Shown here: one piece after another, positions 1-7,471 of the stretch
How the letters are laid out: each line of letters begins with the position of its first letter
How positions within the stretch are numbered: the stretch's first letter is position 1
DNA from: Oscillospiraceae bacterium
GTDB lineage: Bacteria; Bacillota; Clostridia; Oscillospirales; CAG-272
Direction: 5' to 3'
NCBI GenBank assembly: GCA_015064395.1
Contig: SVSH01000008.1
Span: forward strand, 11,596-72,629
Length of the DNA stretch: 61,034 nt
The notes under the pieces: model-generated
Seen by the model: only the letters and a program-made list of their open reading frames with translations
Told to the model about the DNA's origin: nothing
The model's database searches: none
Translations under genes and position numbers: made by a program

Positions 1-127
1 TGCGCAAATGTGTGAGCGGGTTGCACAAGCAAAAGACGCAAAGAGGTTCGCATTCGAGGCGCGACGAGGTCGCGACGAGAATCCGCCCACCTTGTGTGGG
101 CGCCCCCGAAGGGAACCGATCACCGGC
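1..127. repeat. 127-bp direct repeat, copy 1
   Basis: This copy is identical to positions 198-324, an offset of 197 bp. It begins at or before the window edge, so its left end is not seen. No protein-like reading frame or ribosome site was found in it. It is followed by a strong terminator-like hairpin that differs from the one after copy 2. The family is not recognised. Confidence 0.9.
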
Positions 128-130
128 ACC

Positions 131-172
131 AAAAAAGAGGTACCTCCACAAGCGTGGAGGTGCCTCTTTTTT
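131..172. terminator. Bidirectional terminator hairpin between repeat copies
   Basis: An 18-bp, nearly perfect stem (AAAAAAGAGGTACCTCCA against TGGAGGTGCCTCTTTTTT) closes a six-base loop, with an A run on one side and a T run on the other. It could stop transcription from either direction. It sits directly after repeat copy 1. Confidence 0.8.
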
Positions 173-197
173 GACGCCGGTATGAGGCCGAACCCTT

Positions 198-324
198 TGC
201 GCAAATGTGTGAGCGGGTTGCACAAGCAAAAGACGCAAAGAGGTTCGCATTCGAGGCGCGACGAGGTCGCGACGAGAATCCGCCCACCTTGTGTGGGCGC
301 CCCCGAAGGGAACCGATCACCGGC
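198..324. repeat. 127-bp direct repeat, copy 2
   Basis: Exact second copy of positions 1-127. The 70 bp between the copies holds a hairpin and unrelated sequence, so the repeated period is 197 bp. Two copies of this length are not a CRISPR array. The perfect identity suggests recent duplication or ongoing homogenisation. Confidence 0.9.
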
Positions 325-330
325 GCACAG

Positions 331-363
331 AACAAAGCACTTGCAAATGCAAGTGCTTTGTTT
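331..363. terminator. Terminator hairpin after repeat copy 2
   Basis: A 14-bp perfect stem (AACAAAGCACTTGC and its complement) with loop AAAT, ending in TTT. The same GCACTTGC stem core recurs in the terminator at 33357-33388, so this hairpin belongs to a reused terminator family. Confidence 0.7.
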
Positions 364-474
364 AATTAAATCCACCGATGGCGGAAGAAATCCAACATTG
401 TTGGATGAATTCGCTACACGATGAAATCTGCCTGACGGCAGGATAAAGAAGGCGAATTCAAGTTCATCATAAAT

Positions 475-1314
475 TTATTCTTGCTCTGAAGGCCTGGTTA
501 CGGCGGTCGTGCCAAAGTTATCGATGGTGAAACTGAAACTGCCGCCGGCGGAGATATTGGAATCATTGGTGAGTGTGCCATATAGCGTACCGGTAATTGC
601 AACTACTTTTCCATTTTTGAAAGTCAAAACAATATCTTTGTATTGCTGTACCATTAAGTCGTTTTGACTTACAAGAAATTCTCCCGATACGATATAGGTC
701 TGTGTTGCTGCATCGTAGGTAATACGGTCATAAGAAATCTGCGTGAAAAACTGATAAGCGTTTTGCATCATTGGCTTCGTTTCTTCCGTCAATTCCAAAA
801 AGTCATTTGTGGAAATGGTTTTTCCATCACCCATGTCATACGAGAGTGAAAGGTGAATTTTGTCGTTATCCCACTCAATCACACATGTGCTGTTTCCTTG
901 GCATACAAGCGTATTTGTTGCACCTGTAGTAAAGGTAAGAACGGGCGAAGTTACCGTTATGGTGCAGTTATCGTAATTTTCTGGCTTTATCATTTCAATA
1001 TACTGCTGCTCGGTAATACCAGTAAAGGCAATTTGTTCTGTTTTGGCATAACCGCACACGGTACAGGTATAGGTAAGCTCGCCATTGCCTTGCTCGGAAG
1101 GTTCAACGGTTATTTGACCATCGTCAAACGTATGCGCGAATATTTCTGACGTTTCAGTACATTCACCGCCTGTACAGATGTGCCAGTGGTTGCTCTCATC
1201 CTGCGTCCATCCGCTGCTAAAATTGTGCATGTGCTCATCTGCACAGGCCACTAGCAATAGAATTGTAAATGTGACAAAAATAAAAATTACGGTGCGAGTA
1301 AATACATTTTTCAT
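475..1314 (-). CDS. Cys/His-motif lipoprotein, function unknown
   Basis: A 279-aa predicted surface lipoprotein. The start at 1314 is chosen because GGAGTT lies eight bases upstream and the first residues form a lipoprotein signal ending in LLVAC; the longer upstream reading has no signal and runs through the neighbouring RNA gene. After the lipid-anchor Cys come an HMHNF...HWHIC...C segment and a YTCTVCGYAK motif, which look like a small His/Cys metal-binding or disulphide module seen in clostridial lipoproteins. The rest (residues about 95-279) has alternating polar and hydrophobic residues typical of a beta-rich ligand-binding fold. No clear promoter is seen between it and the RNA terminator at 1429-1459, so it may depend on read-through. 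Function unknown. Confidence 0.75.
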   Translation of the reverse strand: MKNVFTRTVIFIFVTFTILLLVACADEHMHNFSSGWTQDESNHWHICTGGECTETSEIFAHTFDDGQITVEPSEQGNGELTYTCTVCGYAKTEQIAFTGITEQQYIEMIKPENYDNCTITVTSPVLTFTTGATNTLVCQGNSTCVIEWDNDKIHLSLSYDMGDGKTISTNDFLELTEETKPMMQNAYQFFTQISYDRITYDAATQTYIVSGEFLVSQNDLMVQQYKDIVLTFKNGKVVAITGTLYGTLTNDSNISAGGSFSFTIDNFGTTAVTRPSEQE

Positions 1315-1428
1315 AATCAGAACTCCAATCTTAAATTTTGTTATGTGCACGAAGAAGCGTATGGGAGAAAGAGGAATGTTGATATTAATTTGAAAAACAG
1401 ATAAATCGCATCCCTCCCAATTTGTAAA

Positions 1429-1459
1429 ATAAAAAAAGTGCGCAACCGAAGCTACGCAC
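1429..1459 (-). terminator. Terminator of the 6S-like RNA
   Basis: On the minus strand a 9-bp stem (with two G-U pairs) closes a C(UUCG)G tetraloop and is followed by ACTTTTTTTATTTT. It ends the RNA gene that starts near 1639 and lies upstream of the lipoprotein gene. Confidence 0.85.
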
Positions 1460-1640
1460 CGAAAAACGCAAACTCCGATTGTCGCCAAACAAACTCAAGA
1501 AAAGACAAGATTATATTCTCATACCCTACTTGAAAGAATTTGCGCTTTTACCAAATTCATATTATTAGGGTATGACAAAAAAGGCATACTTATCCTTTGC
1601 GTATAAATATACTGTCTTTTCTTATTGAGTTCGTTTGGCA
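1431..1640 (-). ncRNA. ssrS: Rod-shaped small RNA, probable 6S RNA
   Basis: A canonical promoter (1646-1674) fires into a roughly 200-nt non-coding transcript ending at the terminator at 1429-1459. The 5' end (1613-1639) pairs with 1484-1507 over 24 base pairs, with one two-base bulge. A second 9-bp stem pairs 1520-1528 with 1566-1574, and a third pairs 1536-1542 with 1552-1558. Between the outer and middle stems is a large asymmetric bubble (about 12 bases on one side, 38 on the other). A closing stem, an open central bubble and a distal stem are the hallmark of 6S RNA, which sequesters housekeeping RNA polymerase. I recognise the architecture, not a diagnostic sequence. A MITE-like inverted repeat is the main alternative, but the fitted promoter and terminator argue for an RNA gene. 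Confidence 0.6.
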
Positions 1641-1645
1641 CATCT

Positions 1646-1674
1646 ATTATAGCATATTTCTTTTATTTGTCAAT
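1646..1674 (-). promoter_or_regulatory. Sigma-A promoter of the 6S-like RNA
   Basis: TTGACA (1674-1669), a 17-bp spacer and TATAAT (1651-1646) on the minus strand, both consensus. The predicted start falls at the base of the outer RNA stem. Confidence 0.85.
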
Positions 1675-1735
1675 GCGGAATTTGGAATATTTTATTGACA
1701 TATGGAAGCCTCTGCGAAAATATCTGCGAAATAAA

Positions 1736-1764
1736 TTGAAATTTCCTTTCAAATGTGGTATACT
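1736..1764 (+). promoter_or_regulatory. Promoter of pcrA
   Basis: TTGAAA (1736-1741), 17-bp spacer, TATACT (1759-1764). It gives a short leader of about 25 nt before the ATG at 1795. Confidence 0.75.
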
Positions 1765-1794
1765 GTTACCAATCAAACCATAAGGACGAAAAAC

Positions 1795-4233
1795 ATGCCA
1801 AATATCAATGAAAGATACTTAAAAGCCAAACGGGCGCTGTTCGATCGCGCGTACGAGGAGCTTAACCCTGAGCAGCGGGCGGCAGTGTTTGCCGTCAACG
1901 ACCCGCTGTTGGTCATTGCGGGGGCGGGAAGCGGCAAGACGACGGTGCTGGTGGGGCGCATTGCCTTTATCATCCGCTACGGTAACGCGTATGAGTCGAG
2001 TTACGTGCCGTTTGATGTCACCGAAGGACAGGTGGAAGAGCTGGAGCGTGCAGTCACGCTTTCCAAAGAGGAGATCGAGCATATTTTGCCCGAGTTTATC
2101 AGTAATCCCTGCCCCCCCTGGCAAATGCTGGCCATCACCTTCACCAACAAGGCCGCAGGCGAGATCAAGGCCCGCCTTCGCGCCTCGTTTGAGGACGAGA
2201 GCGTGGCAAACGACATTTGGGCCGGCACCTTCCACTCCATTTGTATGCGCATTCTGCGTGTCCACGGGGCGCTTTTGGGCTATCCCAAGGAGTTTTCCAT
2301 TTACGACGCGGACGACACCAAAAAGGCGATCGTTGCGGCGATGAAGAAATGCAATATTGACGATAAGCTGTTTCCCGTCAAGAGCGTGATCGCCGCCATC
2401 AGCCACGCCAAAGACCGTCTCATGACGCCCGAGCAGTACGCCGCCGAGGCGGGCTCGGATTATCGCCTGTCCAAAATCGCCAAGGTGTATACGACGTATC
2501 AGGAGCAGCTTTTGGCGTCGGGTGCGATGGACTTTGACGACATCATCATGCAGACGGTCAAGCTGTTGCGCGAGCATGAGGATATCCGTGGACAGTATCA
2601 GCGCCGCTTCCGCTACGTATGCGTGGACGAGTTCCAGGACACCAACCTGGCACAGCTGGAGCTGACGAGACTTCTCTCGGGCGGTTATGAAAATCTCATG
2701 GTAGTCGGCGACGACGACCAGAGCATTTACCGTTTCCGCGGCGCGACGATTGAAAATATCCTGACCTTCGATAAGATCTTCCCGACCGCCCGCGTCATCA
2801 AGCTGGAGCGCAATTATCGCTCGACGCAGAACATTCTGGATGCCGCCAATGCAGTCATCTCGCACAACGAGGGACGCCGCGGCAAGCGGCTGTGGACGGC
2901 GCAGGGCGAGGGCGAGAAAATACACTTGCGCGAGCTGGACGATCAGACCGCCGAGGCCAAGTTTATTGTGGATGAGGTCAACCGCCAGGTAGCCAAGGGG
3001 GAACGAAAGTTCCGCGATTTCGCGGTGCTCTACCGTGCCAACGCCCAGTCTAATGCCCTGGAGCGCGCCTTTGCCAAGAGCGCGGTGCCTTACCGTATGC
3101 TGGGCGGCGTGCGCTTCGCTGACCGTAAGGAGATCCGTGATCTGGTGGCCTACCTACAGTTGGTCAACAACCACGCCGACCGCGAGAGATTGCTCCGCAT
3201 CATCAACGAGCCTCGCCGTAAGATCGGTGAGCGGACGCTGGAGGCAGTCGAAGCGATTGCAAGTGAGCAGAATATGACGCTGTTCGACGTTATGGCACAC
3301 GCGGCGGAATACGTGGCGCTGTCCCGCGCGGCGGCCACGCTGGTGGGCTTTACCCGTATGATCGAGGAGCTGTCCGAGTTGGCAAAGACTGTCGAGCTTC
3401 CTACGCTGATCGACCTTGTCCTGGATCGCTCGGGCTACCGCCAAATGCTCATCGACGCAGGTCGTGAGGAGGCGGATCGCCTGGAGAACCTGGACGAGTT
3501 CAAGTCCAACGTGGTCGAATATTGCCGCACGGCCGAGGAGCCGACGCTGATCGGATTTTTGGAGGAGAACGCCCTCGTGGCCGACGTTGACCGCTACGAC
3601 GACACGGCAGACGCGGTGGTCATGATGACGGTGCACAGCGCCAAGGGCTTGGAATTCCCCGTGGTATTTTTGCCCGGTATGGAGGACGGCATCTTCCCCG
3701 GTATGCAGACGGTCACGGCGGGGCCTGATGAGATGGAGGAGGAGCGCAGACTCGCCTACGTGGCCATCACCCGCGCCAAGCAGGAGCTGCATATTCTGCA
3801 CACCAAAAACCGTATGCTGTACGGTTCAACCACCTATAACCCCATTTCCCGCTTTGTGGGCGAGATCCCCGAGGGCCTGTTGCAAAAGCATCAAAACCCC
3901 TCGTATGCCGCGCGTGAGAGCTTCGGCGGTGCGCGCTCCCCGTGGGGAGGCAGCGCAACGACCGCGACCCGTACCCGCGTGCCCCAGCAGCCGACCAATC
4001 TGCGGGACGATATTACGGTGGGCAAGTCGTTTATCGACCGCACCGCACAGGCGCAAAACCGTGCCAATGCCAACGCCCTTTCGGTCGGCGACCGCGTCGC
4101 TCACCCCGTCTTTGGGCAGGGAACGGTGCTGTCCACCCGACAGATGGCGGCGGACACCCTCATCGAGGTCGCGTTTGACACCGTGGGTACGAAAAAGTTG
4201 ATGGCAACGTATGCGAAGCTGAGGAAAATTTGA
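1795..4233 (+). CDS. pcrA: UvrD/PcrA-type ATP-dependent DNA helicase
   Basis: An 812-aa superfamily 1A 3'-5' helicase used in nucleotide excision repair, replication restart and clearing of RNA polymerase. Visible motifs: Walker A GAGSGKTT (43-50), motif Ia ITFTNKAAGEIKARL, Walker B VCVDEFQDTN, motif III GDDDQSIYRFRGA, motif IV LERNYRST, motif V HSAKGLEFPVVFLPG and motif VI RLAYVAITRAK. An insert of about 45 residues separates Walker A from motif Ia. The C-terminal GDRVAHPVFGQGTVL segment is the Tudor-like tail of PcrA that contacts RNA polymerase. The start at 1795 has AAGGAC upstream and lies just after the promoter; an in-frame ATG at 1753 overlaps the -10 region and is rejected. It is transcribed alone. 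Confidence 0.95.
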   Translation: MPNINERYLKAKRALFDRAYEELNPEQRAAVFAVNDPLLVIAGAGSGKTTVLVGRIAFIIRYGNAYESSYVPFDVTEGQVEELERAVTLSKEEIEHILPEFISNPCPPWQMLAITFTNKAAGEIKARLRASFEDESVANDIWAGTFHSICMRILRVHGALLGYPKEFSIYDADDTKKAIVAAMKKCNIDDKLFPVKSVIAAISHAKDRLMTPEQYAAEAGSDYRLSKIAKVYTTYQEQLLASGAMDFDDIIMQTVKLLREHEDIRGQYQRRFRYVCVDEFQDTNLAQLELTRLLSGGYENLMVVGDDDQSIYRFRGATIENILTFDKIFPTARVIKLERNYRSTQNILDAANAVISHNEGRRGKRLWTAQGEGEKIHLRELDDQTAEAKFIVDEVNRQVAKGERKFRDFAVLYRANAQSNALERAFAKSAVPYRMLGGVRFADRKEIRDLVAYLQLVNNHADRERLLRIINEPRRKIGERTLEAVEAIASEQNMTLFDVMAHAAEYVALSRAAATLVGFTRMIEELSELAKTVELPTLIDLVLDRSGYRQMLIDAGREEADRLENLDEFKSNVVEYCRTAEEPTLIGFLEENALVADVDRYDDTADAVVMMTVHSAKGLEFPVVFLPGMEDGIFPGMQTVTAGPDEMEEERRLAYVAITRAKQELHILHTKNRMLYGSTTYNPISRFVGEIPEGLLQKHQNPSYAARESFGGARSPWGGSATTATRTRVPQQPTNLRDDITVGKSFIDRTAQAQNRANANALSVGDRVAHPVFGQGTVLSTRQMAADTLIEVAFDTVGTKKLMATYAKLRKI

Positions 4234-4237
4234 AACA

Positions 4238-4280
4238 AAAAAAGAGAGCCTTTGCCCAACTTCTCATAAGGAAGTTGGGC
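4238..4280 (+). terminator. Terminator-like hairpin after pcrA (repeat family)
   Basis: A perfect 10-bp stem, GCCCAACTTC / GAAGTTGGGC (4254-4280), with loop TCATAAG, followed by AGTTTTATT. The block from the A run at 4238 through CTCATAAGGAAGTT recurs in altered form on the minus strand at 5566-5612, so this is a reused intergenic element. Confidence 0.6.
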
Positions 4281-4282
4281 AG

Positions 4283-4456
4283 TTTTATTCGCCTGCGGCG
4301 AGTTCTATTGCTTCGCAGTGATATTCGGCTTGCGCCGAGTGATATTTGCTTCGCAAGTTAAGTGGCGAATAAAATATCACTGCGAGGCGAAGCCGAACAA
4401 TATCACTACACGGCATAGCCGTATAATATCACTCCGACGAAGTTGGAATATCACTA
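4283..4456. repeat. Array of short palindromes with ATATCAC borders
   Basis: Several short hairpins of 5-7 bp (for example TTCGGCTTGCGCCGA and ACGGCATAGCCGT) are separated by GTGATAT on the left half and by ATATCAC on the right half. The whole block is therefore roughly palindromic. This is a REP-like or MITE-like intergenic element; no coding potential is seen. Confidence 0.75.
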
Positions 4457-4485
4457 TTGTTTTCTCTGCCGATTTGTGTTATAAT
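4457..4485 (+). promoter_or_regulatory. Possible promoter reading into the MITE and DinB-like gene
   Basis: TTGTTT (4457-4462), 17-bp spacer, TATAAT (4480-4485). It lies exactly between two repeat elements and could drive the gene at 4748 through a leader of about 255 nt containing the MITE. Confidence 0.45.
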
Positions 4486-4496
4486 GGGGCTGACGA

Positions 4497-4637
4497 AAAG
4501 CCTCCCTCCGAGAGGGAGGTGGCACGGCGCAGCCGTGACGGAAGGAGCCCGCGTGACTTTGGGTTTAAATTAACTTTATTGTAACGCACTCTCCCTCAGT
4601 CACCTTCGGTGATAGCTCCCTCCCGGAGGGAGCCTTT
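4497..4637. mobile_element. About 140-bp MITE-like element with inverted ends
   Basis: The left end (AAAGCCTCCCTCCGAGAGG...) and the right end (...CCCTCCCGGAGGGAGCCTTT) are imperfect inverted repeats of about 45 bp. Each carries its own small hairpin (CTCCCTCCGAGAGGGAG; TCACCTTCGGTGA). The middle is AT-rich and non-coding. This matches non-autonomous elements scattered in gut Clostridia. Confidence 0.7.
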
Positions 4638-4747
4638 GTGTGCGCGCAACCATAGGGGTATGGGCTTTGCCCTATGCTTTTGTATTACGAAGGCGAAACT
4701 GGCGATAAAACAGGACGATAAATAAGAATTTAGCGAGGTGCTAATTT

Positions 4748-5410
4748 ATGAATAAAGAATGGGCAGAAATGAATAAGACCTTACAGTTACAAATTAAAAG
4801 AAAAGATACTTTTACAACGGGGATAGATACATTATTAGAACTTCGCAAAAACCTAATGGAACAAATTATGCAGTTTAGGAATGAACTGTCGGATGCTGAT
4901 TTTTGTGCTATGCCTTATATGAATGCCAAGGGTTATCATAACAAAACGATTGCGTATTCCTTGTGGCATATCTTTCGGATAGAAGATATTGTAGCACATT
5001 CCCTTATTGCAAATGATGAGCAAATATTGTTTAAGGGCGATTATCAAAGTCGCATAAAATCCCCGATTATTACAACTGCAAATGAACTTGTAAAAGAAGA
5101 AATCGGAGAGTTTTCTAAGAATCTGTCTATTGAAGAACTGTATAATTATATTGCTGATGTTGATGAATCTACAACACAAATTTTAAAGACTCTTACATAT
5201 AGTGATATGAAAGAAAAAATATCCGATGATAGAAGAAAACAATTGGAGTTACTTGATGTGGTAAGTACTGATGAAAACGCATATTGGTTAATTGATTATT
5301 GGTGTGGAAAAGATGTAAAAGGATTGATTCAGATGCCATTTTCAAGACATTGGATTATGCATATTGAAGCATGTTTGAAGATAAGAGATAAACAGTTATC
5401 TATTAAGTAA
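4748..5410 (+). CDS. DinB-like four-helix protein
   Basis: A 220-aa soluble protein with the layout of the DinB/YfiT-like four-helix fold: His residues in SLWHIFRIED and in the C-terminal SRHWIMHIEA fit the metal-binding triad usual in that fold. GAGGTG sits seven bases before the ATG. The gene is markedly AT-rich with codons ending in A/T, unlike the GC-rich genes on both sides, and it lies directly behind a repeat cluster, so recent transfer is likely. DinB-fold proteins include thiol-dependent transferases, but no substrate can be assigned here. Similar proteins have been annotated by others as phage adaptor-like; I see nothing phage-like nearby. Confidence 0.6.
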   Translation: MNKEWAEMNKTLQLQIKRKDTFTTGIDTLLELRKNLMEQIMQFRNELSDADFCAMPYMNAKGYHNKTIAYSLWHIFRIEDIVAHSLIANDEQILFKGDYQSRIKSPIITTANELVKEEIGEFSKNLSIEELYNYIADVDESTTQILKTLTYSDMKEKISDDRRKQLELLDVVSTDENAYWLIDYWCGKDVKGLIQMPFSRHWIMHIEACLKIRDKQLSIK

Positions 5411-5439
5411 ATTCCAATTTATCGAACTGAACAAACTAA

Positions 5440-5477
5440 CCCCGACAGACCGTTTGAAAATCTGTCGGGGTTTATCT
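5440..5477 (+). terminator. Terminator of the DinB-like gene
   Basis: CCCCGACAGA / TCTGTCGGGG, a perfect 10-bp stem with an 11-base loop, followed by TTTATCTTTG. Confidence 0.8.
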
Positions 5478-5507
5478 TTGTCTTCTTCGTATCAAATTTT
5501 GCTTATC

Positions 5508-5558
5508 CGTAGGGGAGACATCCGGTCTCCCGCGGGCGAACACAGTTCGTCCCTACCG
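5508..5558. repeat. Double-hairpin GTAGGG element
   Basis: Two adjacent hairpins, GGGAGAC-atccg-GTCTCCC and GGGCGAAC-aca-GTTCGTCC, are bordered by CGTAGGG and CCCTACCG, which are themselves inverted. It looks like a REP/MITE-type dispersed element. Confidence 0.65.
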
Positions 5559-5565
5559 TGCATCA

Positions 5566-5612
5566 GGCAAACTTCCTTATGAGAACCTGCCTTTTTAGGC
5601 TCTCTTTTTTTG
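5566..5612. terminator. Terminator-like repeat beyond the GH2 gene
   Basis: On the plus strand an AGGCA...TGCCT stem runs into TTTTT. On the minus strand the block is a diverged copy of 4238-4280. It lies immediately after the stop of the GH2 gene, but the minus-strand T run is poor. Confidence 0.45.
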
Positions 5613-5613
5613 A

Positions 5614-7356
5614 TTACTCCTCAATCGCCGCTTTCTGCTCCAGCACGACACGGATGAGGGCGGGATCGAACTTCGGGCGTCTGTCGTAGGTATACAGGCC
5701 GTTGACCTCCTGCTCGACGTCGGTCAGCTGGGTGTAGCACAGACCGCTGATGTTGGGGTGGAACAAAAGCACCTCGGTCAGCGCGCGGAAACGGTCGAGA
5801 AATTCCTTTTCATCCGCAGGGGCGTTGCCGTAGCCCCACCCGAAATCGCTCTTGGCCCAGCGGATACCGCCGTATTCGCTGATGAAGGTGGGCTTGCCCT
5901 TTTCGCTGTTGGCCCAAGGGTAAAGATCGATGTCCTCGCCGTGCTTCAGAGGCTCAAGACGAGCGGCGAGAGCCGCAGGATCCTGATCGTAGAAGTGGGA
6001 GTCCATGATGTCGGTCACACCGACCAGATGCTTCCAGCCCGAGGCATCGATAAAGGGACGGGTGGGGTCGATGGCGCGGGTAGTAGCCGCCAAGAGACGG
6101 ACAAACTCGGGGATCTGATTGTTCGCCGTTTCGTTGAGGGGGCACCAGCCGATGATGGCGGGGTGGTTGAAGTCGCGCTCCAGGATCTCCACCCAGTCGG
6201 GCAGCATGGCCTGATACGCCACCTGCGCGCCGATGTTCATGCCCCAGTTGCCGTGCTCGCCCCAAACGATGTAGCCCGCCTTGTCACATTCGTACAGGAA
6301 GCGGGGCTCGAACACCTTTTGGTGCAGGCGAGCGCCATGGAAGCCCATGGCCATGGAGCGGTCGATGTCGGCTTTCAACTCCTCGTCGGTGGGGGCGGTC
6401 CAAATGCCGTCGGGATAGAAGCCTTGGTCAAGGATGAGGCGCTGGAAGACGGGCTTGCCGTTAATGTACAGCGTGCCCTCGGCGCTCCAGGAAAGGTCGC
6501 GCAGGCCAAAGTAGCTCTCGACCACGTCGGCTTCGTCATCCTCACCTAAAGTCAAGGTGAGGTCATACAGGCGACCGTTTCCGATCTCCCAGGCGTGCAC
6601 CTCGTCCAGCTGGATCTGGAGCAGGGCGTGATCGCCCTTGACGACGGTGGCAGCGGCACCCACGGCGCGATCTTCGTAAAAGGCCTCGACGCGCAATATC
6701 TTGCCGTCGCCGCCCACCACGCGGGCCTCAACGGTCAGCTTGTGCTCGGACAGCGAGGGGAAGTAGCGAGTGGAGCGGATATAGGAGGCAGGAACGCTTT
6801 CCAGCCAAACGGTTTGCCAAATGCCCGTCGTGCGGGTGTAGACGCAGGAATAAGACTCGTAGCGGGTGGATTGCTTGCCCGCGCACTGATTGCCGCTGCG
6901 GACAAGGTCGATGGCGGTGATGGTCACCACCTGTTTTTCTCCCTCGACAAGGGCGTCGGTAATGTCAAACCAAAAGGCGTTCATGCCGCCGATGTGGGTG
7001 CCGACCGACGTGCCGTTGACCCAAACTTGGGTGCGATAGTCGCAAGCGCCGATGTGAAGAATGACGCGGCGGCCCTCTCTCCACTCGGCAGGGACGGTGA
7101 TCTCCTTGCGGTACCAGACCTGATCGCAGAAATCGAGGTGGGCCAAGCCCGAGAGCACACTCTCGCGGCAGAAGGGAACGGTGATCTTGTCCGTGAGCTT
7201 TTCTGCCTTGGGTAGACCGCGCTCAACGCCCGAACGGGCAGGGTCTTCTTCAAATTCCCACTCGCCGTTGAGGTTTTGCCACAGAGGACGGCGAAAATCG
7301 GGGCGGGGATAGCCGGGGCGGGGGCAGTTGGGAAGGGGGATCTGTTCAAATTTCAT
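5614..7356 (-). CDS. Glycoside hydrolase family 2 enzyme
   Basis: A 580-aa retaining beta-glycosidase of the GH2 clan. The N-terminal jelly-roll sugar-binding domain (about 20-190) contains RTQVWVNGTSVGTHIGG, followed by an Ig-like domain (about 190-285) and a TIM barrel. The acid/base is E409 in CPLNETANNQ and the nucleophile E494 in FISEYGG. It has no signal peptide, so it should act in the cytosol on imported oligosaccharides. At 580 residues it is short, lacking the C-terminal domains of LacZ. AAGGAG lies ten bases before the ATG. Substrate (beta-galactoside, glucuronide or mannoside) cannot be told from sequence alone. It is transcribed separately from the metal-GTPase genes upstream. 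Confidence 0.9.
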   Translation of the reverse strand: MKFEQIPLPNCPRPGYPRPDFRRPLWQNLNGEWEFEEDPARSGVERGLPKAEKLTDKITVPFCRESVLSGLAHLDFCDQVWYRKEITVPAEWREGRRVILHIGACDYRTQVWVNGTSVGTHIGGMNAFWFDITDALVEGEKQVVTITAIDLVRSGNQCAGKQSTRYESYSCVYTRTTGIWQTVWLESVPASYIRSTRYFPSLSEHKLTVEARVVGGDGKILRVEAFYEDRAVGAAATVVKGDHALLQIQLDEVHAWEIGNGRLYDLTLTLGEDDEADVVESYFGLRDLSWSAEGTLYINGKPVFQRLILDQGFYPDGIWTAPTDEELKADIDRSMAMGFHGARLHQKVFEPRFLYECDKAGYIVWGEHGNWGMNIGAQVAYQAMLPDWVEILERDFNHPAIIGWCPLNETANNQIPEFVRLLAATTRAIDPTRPFIDASGWKHLVGVTDIMDSHFYDQDPAALAARLEPLKHGEDIDLYPWANSEKGKPTFISEYGGIRWAKSDFGWGYGNAPADEKEFLDRFRALTEVLLFHPNISGLCYTQLTDVEQEVNGLYTYDRRPKFDPALIRVVLEQKAAIEE

Positions 7357-7399
7357 GACGTGAACTCCTTTGTGTAAGCAATCGTAGGGGAGGGGGAAT

Positions 7400-7428
7400 G
7401 GAGTAAATCCGCAAAGCGGATTTACTCC
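7400..7428. terminator. Perfect hairpin after the metal-GTPase operon
   Basis: A 13-bp perfect inverted repeat (GGAGTAAATCCGC, loop AAA) with no T run. A second, weaker inverted repeat follows near 7440-7462. It may act as a 3' end or be another intergenic element. Confidence 0.5.
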
Positions 7429-7471
7429 GAGCGGAGCGAGGAGGGCCTTGGTCCTCCCGCCAAGTGCGGTA

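Noticed and set aside
1-324. CRISPR array
   Set aside because: Only two copies, each 127 bp, with a 70-bp gap made largely of a terminator; no short repeats or spacers.
1315-1488. N-terminal extension of the first lipoprotein to 1488
   Set aside because: The extra 58 residues come from the 6S-like RNA terminator and leader; the lipoprotein signal starts at 1314 with its own ribosome site.
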